From Actinomycetota bacterium (GTDB taxonomy: Bacteria > Actinomycetota > Actinomycetes > Nanopelagicales > Nanopelagicaceae): DNA of 64,000 nt. Positions within the stretch are counted from its first letter, which is position 1; every line of letters begins with the position of its first letter. Made by a program: the position numbers and the translations under genes. The notes beneath the pieces were generated by a model. The model was not told where the DNA came from. It made no database searches and saw only the letters and a program-made list of their open reading frames with translations. Shown piece after piece: positions 34,573 to 43,972 of this stretch. The stretch spans positions 1 to 64,000 of the forward strand of contig JAQBVO010000001.1 of the NCBI GenBank assembly GCA_027728065.1, in the 5' to 3' direction.

Positions 34573-35765
34573 TGAGTAATTTTCAAGAAACCCTTGCCGC
34601 CTATAAAAATGGCGACTTTATCATTGTTACAGATGATCCTGATCGTGAAAACGAAGGTGACTTAATGCTTTTAGCTGAAAAAGCAACGCCAGAGAAAGTT
34701 GCCTTTATGGTGCGCCATACAACTGGAATTTTATGTGTTGGCATGACGCAGGATCGTGCCCGCACATTGCACCTTCCGCTGATGGTTGAAGAGAACCAGG
34801 ATGCAAAGAAGACAGCATTTACTGTCAGCGTTGATTACAAGCCAGGGATTACAACGGGTGTTAGCGCACAAGAGCGCTCCAATACTGTGCGTGCACTGGC
34901 AGATACGTTGGCCGTTGCCTCAGATTTCATTCGCCCCGGCCATATCTTTCCTTTGATTGCAGATAATGGGGGATTAGCAGCGCGCGCTGGACATACAGAA
35001 GCTGGTGTTGCACTGTCGCAGATCGTTGGGGCACAACCTTTATGCTTACTATCTGAAATCGTCAGTGATGATGGCTCCATGGCACGTGGTTCCGCCCTTA
35101 TGCAATTTGCAGCAGAGCATGGATTGCACATGATTTCAGTCAATCAAATTAAAGAGCATGCGCCAGTATTTCCAAAAATCCAATCACAGTTTGAGTTTGC
35201 CTGGGCTGAGCTGCCTTTGCGAACTGGTAACTGGAAAATCGCAACATTTCCAGGGCTACGACAGCTCGAACATGCAGTTATCGCATATGGTGATGGGGGA
35301 AATCAGCCAATGGTGCGTATTCATAGCGAGTGCTTTACAGGCGACGTTCTTCACTCACAGCGTTGTGATTGCGGTGAACAGTTAGAACAGTCGATTAATC
35401 TGATTCATGAATATGGACATGGCTTTATCATCTATCTAGGTGATCACGAGGGTCGTGGTATTGGGCTTACAGAAAAGATTAAGGCGTATCAACTACAAGA
35501 TCAGGGTATGGATACAATCGATGCCAACCTGCATCTGGGCCACGAAATCGATGCACGTGACTGGTCTGATGCAATTGCGATAGTGCAAGCACTACAGATT
35601 TCTCATGTGCAGTTACTTACCAATAACCCGAACAAGGTTGCAGCTCTTAAGAATTCGGGCATCACTGTCACACAAAGACCGCTAGTAATTGTTAGCAATA
35701 AATTTAATGAAAAGTATCTAGCCACCAAGGAAGAAAAACTTGGTCACACACGAGGAGGCAAATAA
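34572..35765 (+). CDS. ribBA: Bifunctional DHBP synthase / GTP cyclohydrolase II
   Basis: A 397-residue fusion giving both precursors of riboflavin. The N-terminal DHBP synthase part (about 1-200) has DDPDRENEGDLM and the RPGHIFPL and GHTEAGVAL motifs. The C-terminal GTP cyclohydrolase II has the zinc Cys set CFTGDVLHSQRCDCG and GDHEGRGIGLTEKIKAY. Both halves look catalytically complete. ATG 34572 follows GGAG by 7 bases and overlaps the ribE stop; a GTG just before it is less likely. Confidence 0.97.
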   Translation: MSNFQETLAAYKNGDFIIVTDDPDRENEGDLMLLAEKATPEKVAFMVRHTTGILCVGMTQDRARTLHLPLMVEENQDAKKTAFTVSVDYKPGITTGVSAQERSNTVRALADTLAVASDFIRPGHIFPLIADNGGLAARAGHTEAGVALSQIVGAQPLCLLSEIVSDDGSMARGSALMQFAAEHGLHMISVNQIKEHAPVFPKIQSQFEFAWAELPLRTGNWKIATFPGLRQLEHAVIAYGDGGNQPMVRIHSECFTGDVLHSQRCDCGEQLEQSINLIHEYGHGFIIYLGDHEGRGIGLTEKIKAYQLQDQGMDTIDANLHLGHEIDARDWSDAIAIVQALQISHVQLLTNNPNKVAALKNSGITVTQRPLVIVSNKFNEKYLATKEEKLGHTRGGK

Positions 35766-36257
35766 ATGGCAGACCAAGTTCCACAGATAGAGGTAAAAAA
35801 ACTGCCTGACGCAAAGGTTATGATCATCTCGTCATCATGGCATCTAGATATTTGTAATGACTTAATCGCTGGTGCACAGCGAGCACTGAAAGAGGCACAG
35901 GTGGGAACTCTCAAAGTTGCGTTTGTCCCTGGCTCCTTTGAGATTCCACTTGCAGCCCAATACGCATTTGAGAGAGGCTTTGATGCAGTAGTTGCTGTTG
36001 GCCTAGTCCTCAAAGGTGAAACACTTCACTTTGATTATGTCTGCCAAGGCGTGACTCAAGGGGTTATTGATGTTTCTCTCAAATATGGGAAACCAATTGG
36101 TTTCGGCGTATTAATGTGTAACGATCTAGATCAAGCCATCGCCCGCTCAGGCATTGCTGGAAGTAAAGAGGACAAGGGATATGACAGCGCTATCGCTGTG
36201 ATAGAACTTTTGCGTTTGAAGAGCGCCAAGATAGACTCACCAGGTGAGCTCAATTAG
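35766..36257 (+). CDS. ribH: 6,7-dimethyl-8-ribityllumazine synthase
   Basis: A 163-residue subunit of the lumazine synthase shell, which condenses DHBP with the ribityl pyrimidine. Substrate-binding segments are [11 protein letters not shown] near residue 19, [11 protein letters not shown] near 57, and [17 protein letters not shown] near 82 with the catalytic His. The ATG directly follows the ribBA stop and has GAGGAGG 7-8 bases upstream. Its last 14 bases overlap the start of prpB in another frame. Confidence 0.97.
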   Translation: MADQVPQIEVKKLPDAKVMIISSSWHLDICNDLIAGAQRALKEAQVGTLKVAFVPGSFEIPLAAQYAFERGFDAVVAVGLVLKGETLHFDYVCQGVTQGVIDVSLKYGKPIGFGVLMCNDLDQAIARSGIAGSKEDKGYDSAIAVIELLRLKSAKIDSPGELN

Positions 36258-37125
36258 CCCAGGTGCTGCCCTTAAAAAGGCGATAGTTGAAGAGTCCCCA
36301 CTTCAAATTATTGGGACAATCAACGCCAATCACGCCCTGCTTGCAAAGCGCGCTGGATACCGAGCTATTTACTTATCAGGCGGCGGAGTCGCAGCAGGCT
36401 CCATGGGAGTTCCAGATCTAGGTATTACAACTTTAGAGGATGTTCTCACCGATGTTCGACGTATTACTAACATCTGCGATACACCGCTCTTGGTAGATGC
36501 CGATACAGGCTTTGGAACTTCTGCCTTTAATATCGCGCGAACAGTCAAAGATTTAATTAAGGCAGGGGCCGCTGCCATGCATATTGAGGATCAAGTCGGT
36601 GCAAAGCGTTGTGGGCACCGCCCCAACAAAGAGCTTGTCTCCACTGCCGAAATGGTGGATCGCATAAAAGCTGCAGTCGATGCTCGCAGCGACGATAGTT
36701 TTTCAATTATGGCCCGCACCGATGCGATCGCTAGTGAAGGAATCGACGCGGCGATAGAGCGCGCACAGGCATATATCGCCGCAGGTGCCGATTTACTCTT
36801 TCCCGAAGCGATTAGAACGTTGAGTGATTATAAGAGATTTAGCAGCGCGCTATCTAAGCCGATTCTAGCCAATATCACCGAGTTTGGTCTGACTCCACTC
36901 TTTACCCGTGATGAGCTTGGCGCTCATGGCGTATCGATGATTTTGTATCCATTGTCGGCATTTAGAGCGATGAATAAAGCGGCAGAGAACGTCTATGAAA
37001 CAATCCGCGCAGAGGGCACGCAGAAGAATCTAATCAATACGATGCAGAGCCGCGAAGAGTTATATGAGCGGATTAATTATTACGCCTATGAAAAGGCTCT
37101 CGATGAGGTATTAGGTAAAGAGTAA
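36244..37125 (+). CDS. prpB: 2-methylisocitrate lyase
   Basis: A 293-residue member of the isocitrate lyase/PEP mutase family that splits 2-methylisocitrate to pyruvate and succinate. Mg-binding VDADTGFG lies near residue 84, [13 protein letters not shown] near residue 117 carries the catalytic Cys loop (KRCGH), and ARTDA follows. It starts at GTG 36244 inside ribH, because the conserved N-terminus needs that start and no later Met precedes it. This overlap ties the methylcitrate genes to the riboflavin operon. prpC starts directly at its stop. Confidence 0.95.
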   Translation: MSSISPGAALKKAIVEESPLQIIGTINANHALLAKRAGYRAIYLSGGGVAAGSMGVPDLGITTLEDVLTDVRRITNICDTPLLVDADTGFGTSAFNIARTVKDLIKAGAAAMHIEDQVGAKRCGHRPNKELVSTAEMVDRIKAAVDARSDDSFSIMARTDAIASEGIDAAIERAQAYIAAGADLLFPEAIRTLSDYKRFSSALSKPILANITEFGLTPLFTRDELGAHGVSMILYPLSAFRAMNKAAENVYETIRAEGTQKNLINTMQSREELYERINYYAYEKALDEVLGKE

Positions 37126-38262
37126 ATGGCCGAGTTTAAACCTAAGAAATCCGTGGCCCTTTCTGGAGTAGCCGCAGGCAATACCGCTTTATGTAGCGTT
37201 GGAAAATCTGGAAATGATCTGCACTATCGAGGCTATGAGATCGCTGATTTAGCTGCCCACTGCGAGTTTGAAGAAGTTGCCCACTTATTAATTCACGGAA
37301 CTCTTCCTACACAAAGCCAGTTAAATGCCTATAAAGCTAAACTCAAAGGCCTTCGTGGCCTGCCCGATCAAGTCAAAGTAATTCTTGAGCAGATTCCAGC
37401 TAGCGCACACCCTATGGATGTTATGCGCACAGGGGTATCGGCCCTTGGCTGTGTAGCACCAGAGGGTGGGGCACACTCTGAAGAGGGCGCGAAAGAGATT
37501 GCAGATAAGTTAATCGCCTGCCTGAACTCAATGCTTTTGTACTGGTATCACTTTGCTCACTCTGGCAAGCGCATCAGCGTTGAAACCGATGATGATTCAA
37601 TTGGTGGACATTTCTTGCATCTTTTACATGGATCACCGCAAAGTGAACTCTGGGTTAAATCCATGCATGCATCCCTTATCTTGTATGCCGAACACGAGTT
37701 CAACGCCTCTACCTTTACCGCACGAGTTATCGCAGGGACGGGCTCTGATATCTACTCGGCAATCACCGGTGCAATCGGTGCGCTGCGTGGAGCCAAGCAT
37801 GGTGGCGCCAATGAGGTTGCCCTTGAAATCCAAGAGCGATATTTAACTCCGGATCAAGCCGAGGCCGATATCCGTGCTCGGGTAGCGCTTAAGGAAGTCG
37901 TCATTGGTTTCGGCCACCCGGTCTATACCGTCTCTGATCCACGCAATGCGATTATTAAAAAAATTGCGCTAGAGCTCTCAGATAGCAATGCCAGTACCCA
38001 GCTCTATGCAATCGCTGAACGCATCGAATCGGTGATGTGGGATGCAAAGAACATGTTCCCAAATCTAGATTGGTTCTCGGCCGTTTCCTATAACCAGATG
38101 AAGATTCCAACGGCGTTTTTCACACCTATATTTGTAATCGCCCGAACCACTGGTTGGGCAGCACACGTTATTGAACAACGCATCGATAACAAGATTATCC
38201 GTCCGAGTGCTAACTACACCGGTCCTGAAAATTTAGAGTTTCTACCGATAGAGAAGCGATAG
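37126..38262 (+). CDS. prpC: 2-methylcitrate synthase
   Basis: A 378-residue citrate-synthase-family enzyme condensing propionyl-CoA with oxaloacetate. N-terminal [12 protein letters not shown], then catalytic His in [11 protein letters not shown] (near 225) and [13 protein letters not shown] (near 263), with the Asp in the final third. The short form (under 390 residues), the [20 protein letters not shown] start and placement between prpB and prpD identify it as methylcitrate rather than citrate synthase. Its ATG follows the prpB stop with no gap. Confidence 0.95.
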   Translation: MAEFKPKKSVALSGVAAGNTALCSVGKSGNDLHYRGYEIADLAAHCEFEEVAHLLIHGTLPTQSQLNAYKAKLKGLRGLPDQVKVILEQIPASAHPMDVMRTGVSALGCVAPEGGAHSEEGAKEIADKLIACLNSMLLYWYHFAHSGKRISVETDDDSIGGHFLHLLHGSPQSELWVKSMHASLILYAEHEFNASTFTARVIAGTGSDIYSAITGAIGALRGAKHGGANEVALEIQERYLTPDQAEADIRARVALKEVVIGFGHPVYTVSDPRNAIIKKIALELSDSNASTQLYAIAERIESVMWDAKNMFPNLDWFSAVSYNQMKIPTAFFTPIFVIARTTGWAAHVIEQRIDNKIIRPSANYTGPENLEFLPIEKR

Positions 38263-38267
38263 GTGTG

Positions 38268-39707
38268 ATGTCGAATACAATCACCCAATCCAATCAACCA
38301 TACGATCAGGTTCTCGTCGATATCGTCGATTATGTAGAAAACCATGAGATTAAATCTCCAGTTGCCTATACGACTGCCTGGCTCTGTCTGCTAGATACGT
38401 TGGGCTGTGGCTTGGAGGCTTTGGAGTACGAGGCCTGTACAAAGTTATTAGGTCCAGTCGTACCCGGTCTAAGCGTTGCCAATGGAGTCAAAGTCCCAGG
38501 CACTTCCTATGTTCTAGATCCAGTACAGGGCGCCTTCAACATCGGCACGATGATCCGCTGGTTAGATTTCAACGATACGTGGTTGGCCGCCGAGTGGGGA
38601 CATCCATCCGATAACTTAGGTGCAATTCTGGCTACAGCTGACTGGCTATCTCGCACAGGCGATAAAAGCTTTACGATTAAAGATGTTCTAACGGCGATGA
38701 TTAAAGCCCATGAGATTCAAGGCTGTATCGCACTTGAGAACTCATTTAATAAGGTCGGTCTGGACCACGTTATTTTAGTCAAAGTGGCATCTACGGCAGT
38801 TGTTGCTCAGATGATGGGATTAACTCGAGATCAGATGCTTGCCGCAGTTTCACTTGCCTGGGTAGATGGACAGTCACTACGGACATATCGCCATTTTCCT
38901 AATGCCGGCTCTCGTAAATCCTGGGCAGCTGGGGATGCAACATCGCGAGCAGTGCGCCTTGCGTTAATGGCTAAAACTGGCGAGATGGGTTACCCATCAG
39001 CGCTAACAGCCAAAACATGGGGCTTCTACGACGTCTCGTTTAAAGGTAAGGCCTTTACATTCCAGCGTTCTTACGGCTCTTATGTGATGGAAAATATCCT
39101 CTTTAAGATCTCATTCCCAGCCGAGTTCCACTCCCAGAGCGCAGTAGAAGCGGCGATGGAGCTACATATCGCCATGAAAGCTGCCGGTAAAACCGCCGAT
39201 GATATTAAGAGAGTTACTATCCGTACTCAGGAGGCCTGTATTCGAATCATCGATAAGAAGGGCCCACTCAATAATCCAGCCGATCGTGATCACTGCATTC
39301 AATATATGGTTGCAGTCCCACTTATCTTTGGGCGTTTAACTGCCCGTGATTATGAAGATAACATCGCATCAGATTCACGTATCGATGCTTTGCGCGAAAA
39401 AATTATCTGCGTTGAAGATCCAACTTTTACGGCCGATTATCACGATCCCTCCAAGCGCTCTATCGCAAATGCTCTGAGAATCGAGTTCAGCGATGGCTCT
39501 ACCCTGGGCGAAGTCGTGGTGGAGTATCCCATCGGCCATGCCCGTCGCCGGATTGAGGGCACTCCTTTGTTACTTGAAAAGTTCACAACCAACTTAGCCC
39601 GCGTATTTGATGAACCAACGGCTGCAAAAATCGGCAAGAGCTGCCTAGATTATGAGGGGTTAATCACGCTCTCCGTCAATGAGTTCATGGATTTATTGGT
39701 GCTTTAA
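38268..39707 (+). CDS. prpD: 2-methylcitrate dehydratase
   Basis: A 479-residue MmgE/PrpD enzyme converting 2-methylcitrate to methylaconitate. It shows [20 protein letters not shown] near residue 94 (the family's DFND/H motif), [14 protein letters not shown], and [13 protein letters not shown] near 285. It is the canonical long form. ATG 38268 is preferred over a GTG 3 bases upstream. The last base of its TAA is the first base of the next gene's ATG. With prpB and prpC it completes the methylcitrate route for propionate. Confidence 0.95.
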   Translation: MSNTITQSNQPYDQVLVDIVDYVENHEIKSPVAYTTAWLCLLDTLGCGLEALEYEACTKLLGPVVPGLSVANGVKVPGTSYVLDPVQGAFNIGTMIRWLDFNDTWLAAEWGHPSDNLGAILATADWLSRTGDKSFTIKDVLTAMIKAHEIQGCIALENSFNKVGLDHVILVKVASTAVVAQMMGLTRDQMLAAVSLAWVDGQSLRTYRHFPNAGSRKSWAAGDATSRAVRLALMAKTGEMGYPSALTAKTWGFYDVSFKGKAFTFQRSYGSYVMENILFKISFPAEFHSQSAVEAAMELHIAMKAAGKTADDIKRVTIRTQEACIRIIDKKGPLNNPADRDHCIQYMVAVPLIFGRLTARDYEDNIASDSRIDALREKIICVEDPTFTADYHDPSKRSIANALRIEFSDGSTLGEVVVEYPIGHARRRIEGTPLLLEKFTTNLARVFDEPTAAKIGKSCLDYEGLITLSVNEFMDLLVL

Positions 39708-40780
39708 TGAGTCGGATACTCATTGCCCCCGACTCTTTTAAGGGGAGTGCAACGAGTATTGAGGTAGCAGAGGCGATTGCAAAGGGTTGGAGATCAGTTC
39801 GCCCAGATGATGATTTGATTCTATTCCCCTTTGCCGATGGCGGTGAAGGAACCCTGCTTGCTATTGAATACGCACCACCACTTTCTCAACGGATTTATTG
39901 TCCGGAAGTTTCACCTAATGCCTATTGGCTTTTGCTAGATGGATCAACTGCTGTAGTTGAGCTTGCGCAGATTTCGGGATTAACGATTTTGCCGGCGTTG
40001 GATCCAATGGGCGCCCATACCTTTGCATTCGGTCAGTTATTGTTAATGGCTGCACAAGATTCACGAGTCGAACGTATTTACTGCGCACTGGGTGGCTCGG
40101 CTAGTACAGATGCCGGAGTTGGCGCATTAATGGCCTTGGGCTGCGAGTTTTTGGATTCGAGCGGAGTTTCTATCGGTTTGGGTGGGGAACAACTTGCAAA
40201 GATTGCGAGTATTTCTACCTCTCATCTCATCGCCCCACCTATCGGCGGAGTATTCCTACTTGTCGATGTGCAATCACCACTTATTGGTCAGAACGGTGCA
40301 GCATCTATCTTCTCGCCACAAAAAGGAGCGACAAAGGAGCAAGTCATTCTCCTTGAAAATGCTCTAGTTCATTTCTCTTCTTTTACTGGATTTATTGATA
40401 GCCCGGGTAGTGGCGCAGCAGGAGGCACGGCTTTTGGGCTACGAGCACTATGGGGTGCCAAGATTGAAAATGGTGCTAAGAGGATTGCAGAACTATGCGC
40501 CCTAAAGGATGCAATCTTTGGCGCTGATTTAGTTATTACAGGTGAAGGTCGTTTGGATTCCCAGAGCTACAAGGGCAAAGTAGTAAGTTACATAATCGAA
40601 CTGGCACAGGCCGCAGGAGTTCCTTTCGCTTTATGTACCGGATCTATTGAGGGAGAATTTCCATCTACATCTTTAGGAGGGGTCTCACTGATACAACTTG
40701 CTGGAAGCATGGAGATGGCCATCAAAGAGTGCGATAAATACCTTGTAGAAGCCGGTGTGCAACTTGCACATCTCGTATAG
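39707..40780 (+). CDS. glxK: Glycerate 2-kinase (GarK/GlxK family)
   Basis: A 357-residue kinase that phosphorylates D-glycerate to 2-phosphoglycerate. Family marks are the N-terminal IAPDSFKGSATSIEVAEAI, PFADGGEGT near residue 45, ALGGSASTDAGVGALMALG near 125, and TGEGRLDSQSYKGKV near 283. It overlaps prpD by one base (TAATG), so translation is coupled. It may connect glyoxylate- or hydroxypyruvate-derived glycerate to glycolysis. The following 2-hydroxyacid dehydrogenase could supply glycerate by reducing hydroxypyruvate or tartronate semialdehyde. Confidence 0.95.
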   Translation: MSRILIAPDSFKGSATSIEVAEAIAKGWRSVRPDDDLILFPFADGGEGTLLAIEYAPPLSQRIYCPEVSPNAYWLLLDGSTAVVELAQISGLTILPALDPMGAHTFAFGQLLLMAAQDSRVERIYCALGGSASTDAGVGALMALGCEFLDSSGVSIGLGGEQLAKIASISTSHLIAPPIGGVFLLVDVQSPLIGQNGAASIFSPQKGATKEQVILLENALVHFSSFTGFIDSPGSGAAGGTAFGLRALWGAKIENGAKRIAELCALKDAIFGADLVITGEGRLDSQSYKGKVVSYIIELAQAAGVPFALCTGSIEGEFPSTSLGGVSLIQLAGSMEMAIKECDKYLVEAGVQLAHLV

Positions 40781-40808
40781 GATTTTTTATCATGAATGAC
40801 CAAAGAGG

Positions 40809-41717
40809 TTGGCTACTAAATTGATTTGGAGCGAATTCTCAGATCTTGAAATTCCCAAATCATTAGAAGTGCTACCGATACATGGGAAATTTCCTGAGCC
40901 TGGAATTCTCTCATTAATCACGTTTTATGTTCCACCTTATATGGAAGGTGTGCAAGCGTTGGAGCCAATTTCGAAAATGACATCACTCCAAGTGATTCAA
41001 AGTCCAAATGCCGGCGTAGATGACGTGCTCACAATTCTTCCAAAGGGCGTTACTTTATGTAATGCTCAAGGCGTTCATGATGCATCAACGGCAGAATTAG
41101 CTATTGGATTGGCAATAAGTGCACGACGGGGAATTGCAAACTTTATGGCGAGTCAAATCAGGGGGGTTTGGACCCATGAACGACACAACGCCTTAGCAGA
41201 TTCACGTGTTGGCATAGTAGGCATGGGAAATATTGGCTCATTGATTGCAAGACAGTTAGAAACATTCAACGTTGAGGTCATCGGCTTTAGTCGGACTGGA
41301 AAGAATTTAAGCAGAACTATGTCCGAGTTTGATGAAATTCTACCAACTTTAGATGTTGTGATTCTAATTCTTCCCTTGACAAACGAGTCTTACCATTTAA
41401 TGAATCGCTCGAGAATTGGCTCAATGAAAGAGGGCAGCACTTTAGTTAATGTTGCGCGGGGAGCCATTGTTGATACCAACGCCTTAGTTGATGCGTTACA
41501 CGGTAGGCATATCAGCGCAGGTTTAGATGTTACAGATCCGGAACCCTTGCCGCCGGGGCATCCATTATGGAGTGCGCCCAACGTGATTATCACGCCACAT
41601 GTTGGGGGAGATTCCAGCGCTTTCAATCCTCGCGTACGGAAATTAATAGAGAATCAGCTTGTCAGATTCGCTACTGGTCAGCCACTTGCAAATATTGTGA
41701 TTGGGCCGCTGTTATAG
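40809..41717 (+). CDS. D-isomer-specific 2-hydroxyacid dehydrogenase
   Basis: A protein of about 302 residues that reduces a 2-keto acid with NAD(P)H. The nucleotide loop VGIVGMGNIGSLIARQ is near residue 135. Catalytic residues appear in NVARGAIVD (Arg near 218), DPEPLPPGHP (Glu) and ITPHVGG (His near 265). The start is uncertain: the longest frame begins at TTG 40809 with AAGAGG touching it, while a second TTG at 40821 has the same site 12 bases upstream. It lies 28 bases after glxK and probably shares its transcript. Hydroxypyruvate or glyoxylate are likely substrates by context. Confidence 0.9.
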   Translation: MATKLIWSEFSDLEIPKSLEVLPIHGKFPEPGILSLITFYVPPYMEGVQALEPISKMTSLQVIQSPNAGVDDVLTILPKGVTLCNAQGVHDASTAELAIGLAISARRGIANFMASQIRGVWTHERHNALADSRVGIVGMGNIGSLIARQLETFNVEVIGFSRTGKNLSRTMSEFDEILPTLDVVILILPLTNESYHLMNRSRIGSMKEGSTLVNVARGAIVDTNALVDALHGRHISAGLDVTDPEPLPPGHPLWSAPNVIITPHVGGDSSAFNPRVRKLIENQLVRFATGQPLANIVIGPLL

Positions 41718-41723
41718 AGATAT

Positions 41724-42584
41724 CTAATCGGATTCCTGTCGACTAAAATTAACTATATGTGATTTTATTTCGCCAATTCCCTCAATACCTGTGCGAACAT
41801 TTTGTCCGGCATGTAAATAAACTGGTGGCTTGAAACCAAGGCCCACGCCAAATGGAGTGCCAGTGTTGATCACATCACCTGGGAAGAGCTCCATAAATTG
41901 ACTGATGTACCAGACAATGTGGTCTAAGCCGAATAACAGGTCATTGGTATTGGAATCCTGTTTCATGACGCCATCTACTTCGCACCAGAGCCGCAGATTA
42001 TGGGGATTTATAGAGTCGGCCGAAACAACTACTGGACCCATCGGATTAAATGTTGGAAAAGATTTCCCCTTAACCCATTGACCAGAGCGTTCAATCTGCC
42101 AGTGGCGCTCAGAGACATCTTGCGAAATTGTGTACCCCAAGATGTGCGCCACGGAATCCTTTGGAGAATTTAAATAAAGCGCGCGTTTTCCAATAATTAT
42201 AGCGAGTTCAACCTCATAATCGGTTGCAGTGCTATTTGGTGGAATAACTATGTCATCATGAGGCCCTATCACTGTATCTGGAGCCTTCATGAAGATAACT
42301 GGCTCTTTGGGAGTCTCTGCGCCTGTTTCTGTGATGTGTCTAAGATAGTTAAGACCAACACAGATAACTTTTGTTGGTCGATAAATTGGTGAACCATAAC
42401 GCTTACCAGTTAGTGATGCGCGGGGCAGGGTAGAAATATCTGCACTCTTTACCTTTTCGAATGCACCATTTTCTAACTCTTGGCGTGACCAATCCTTTAT
42501 GAGAGTATCAACAAAGATGGCTTCATCATCTTCAATAACAACTGGTCGTTCAGATCCAGCGGCACCAATTCGGGCAATCTTCAT
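41724..42584 (-). CDS. Fumarylacetoacetate hydrolase-family protein
   Basis: A 286-residue FAH-fold enzyme that cleaves or hydrates beta-diketo acids. Metal-binding DYEVELAIIIGKRA lies near residue 115, GKSFPTFNPMGP near 170 and GDVINTGTPFGVG near 240. Some relatives are 2,4-diketo-3-deoxy-L-fuconate or -rhamnonate hydrolases that release pyruvate and L-lactate. It follows the L-lactate-oxidase-type gene at 42585, whose stop abuts its ATG. That link to lactate fits the 6-deoxysugar pathway suggested at 1.5-13.5 kb, but the distance makes it only a hypothesis. Confidence 0.9.
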   Translation of the reverse strand: MKIARIGAAGSERPVVIEDDEAIFVDTLIKDWSRQELENGAFEKVKSADISTLPRASLTGKRYGSPIYRPTKVICVGLNYLRHITETGAETPKEPVIFMKAPDTVIGPHDDIVIPPNSTATDYEVELAIIIGKRALYLNSPKDSVAHILGYTISQDVSERHWQIERSGQWVKGKSFPTFNPMGPVVVSADSINPHNLRLWCEVDGVMKQDSNTNDLLFGLDHIVWYISQFMELFPGDVINTGTPFGVGLGFKPPVYLHAGQNVRTGIEGIGEIKSHIVNFSRQESD

Positions 42585-43844
42585 TTATTTGACGCCAGGT
42601 AAAGTGCCAAGACCGGCATAAGTTGGCAGTACGCGAACATGTTTTGGTTCGAGCTCTTCTATCGAGTTAACTCCTAGAAGTTTCATTCCGCGCAGCATTT
42701 CAGAGCGCAAAATCGTTAACGTCCGTTCAACGCCCTCCTGCCCACCTGCCATAAGGCCGTAGAGATAAGCCCGGCCGATGTAGGTAAAGTCAGCACCCAG
42801 GGCAATCGCCGCCAAAATATCGGCTCCATGCATGATTCCGGTATCGATATGTATCTCTAAATCTGCTTTTAACTCCTTTTTTACATCAATGAGCAGGTGT
42901 AGTGGAGTAGGTGCACGGTCTAATTGACGACCACCATGGTTAGATAAAATTATTGCATCAGCCCCATATCGTGCTGACTTTTTAGCATCCTCCACTGTTT
43001 GGATACCTTTTATTGTCAGCTGGCCATCCCACTGACCACGTATCCACTTCAAATCTTCAAAGGTCATTGTTGGATCAAACATGAAATCTAAGAGTTCGGC
43101 AACGGTTCCCTTCCAGTTTTTCATCGATACGAAAGAGATTGCTGGCGTCGTTAAAAAGTTAAACCACCACTCTGGTTTAGGCAGTGCATCAATAAGAGTT
43201 TTTGCATTTAAAGAAGGAGGTACGGTCAGGCCATTGCGACTATCGCGAAGGCGTGCACCTGCAACTGGAACGTCAACAGTGAGAATTAGATTCTTAACCC
43301 CAGAGGCTTTAGCACGTTCTACTAGCTGCATGCTGGCATCGCGATCCTTCCACATATAAAGCTGAAACCAGTTAATGCCTTTTGGTGCCGCTTTTACTAC
43401 ATCTTCAATACTGGTCGTGCCAAGAGTTGAGAGCGAGAAGGGGATACCAAAGTTTTGTGCCGCTCTAGCTACTGCGTTTTCCCCTTCAGAGTGCATCATG
43501 CGGGTAAAACCGGTAGGTGCCATTCCAACTGGCATTGCAAATTTCTCGCCAAGAACTTGGCACTCAAGTGAGACCTCTTTAACATCGCGCAAAATATTGG
43601 GGCGAAACTCTAAATCTAAGTATGCACGGCGAGCACGTTCTAGGGTTACTTCGGATTCAGAGGCGCCATCGGTATAGTCAAAGGGCCCCTTGGGTGTGCG
43701 CTTTTTTGCAATTGCGCGAAGGTCCCAAATGGTTAGAGCCTTTGCTAAGCGCTTTTTACGATTTGGCAACGAGGGGAGAGTGAATTTGAGCAGGGGAGAT
43801 AAATCTCCCCACTTCGGAAATCCTCGTTTGAAGTTGGCTGCCAT
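42585..43844 (-). CDS. FMN-dependent alpha-hydroxy acid dehydrogenase (LldD-like)
   Basis: A 419-residue flavoenzyme oxidising an L-2-hydroxy acid, likely L-lactate, to the keto acid. FMN-binding segments are MGMAPTGFTR-like PVGMAPTGFTR near 100, STLGTTSIEDV, and QLYMWKDRDASMQLVERA. The catalytic His lies in SNHGGRQLD near 310, and HIDTGIMHGADILAAIALGA follows. It is the first gene of a two-gene operon with the FAH-type gene. A CCACCA/TGGTGG dyad lies 10 bases upstream of the start. Confidence 0.92.
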   Translation of the reverse strand: MAANFKRGFPKWGDLSPLLKFTLPSLPNRKKRLAKALTIWDLRAIAKKRTPKGPFDYTDGASESEVTLERARRAYLDLEFRPNILRDVKEVSLECQVLGEKFAMPVGMAPTGFTRMMHSEGENAVARAAQNFGIPFSLSTLGTTSIEDVVKAAPKGINWFQLYMWKDRDASMQLVERAKASGVKNLILTVDVPVAGARLRDSRNGLTVPPSLNAKTLIDALPKPEWWFNFLTTPAISFVSMKNWKGTVAELLDFMFDPTMTFEDLKWIRGQWDGQLTIKGIQTVEDAKKSARYGADAIILSNHGGRQLDRAPTPLHLLIDVKKELKADLEIHIDTGIMHGADILAAIALGADFTYIGRAYLYGLMAGGQEGVERTLTILRSEMLRGMKLLGVNSIEELEPKHVRVLPTYAGLGTLPGVK

Positions 43845-43853
43845 AGATAATCC

Positions 43854-43871
43854 CCACCATCAATGTGGTGG
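43854..43871. promoter_or_regulatory. Dyad upstream of the lactate-oxidase operon
   Basis: CCACCA and TGGTGG form a perfect 6-base inverted repeat with a 6-base spacer, directly before the leftward gene. FCD-type GntR regulators of lactate genes (LldR, PdhR) bind TGGT-ACCA-like dyads. Here the half-sites are in inverted order, so it could also be an RNA hairpin over the ribosome-binding region. Confidence 0.35.
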
Positions 43872-43972
43872 AAATCCTATACGACTTCTAGTACCGAATC
43901 TTTACCCATACCCCAGTGGTATGGCGATAATATAAGCGTTGCCGACAGCGCCGCATTCAAGAAAGGTTAATG

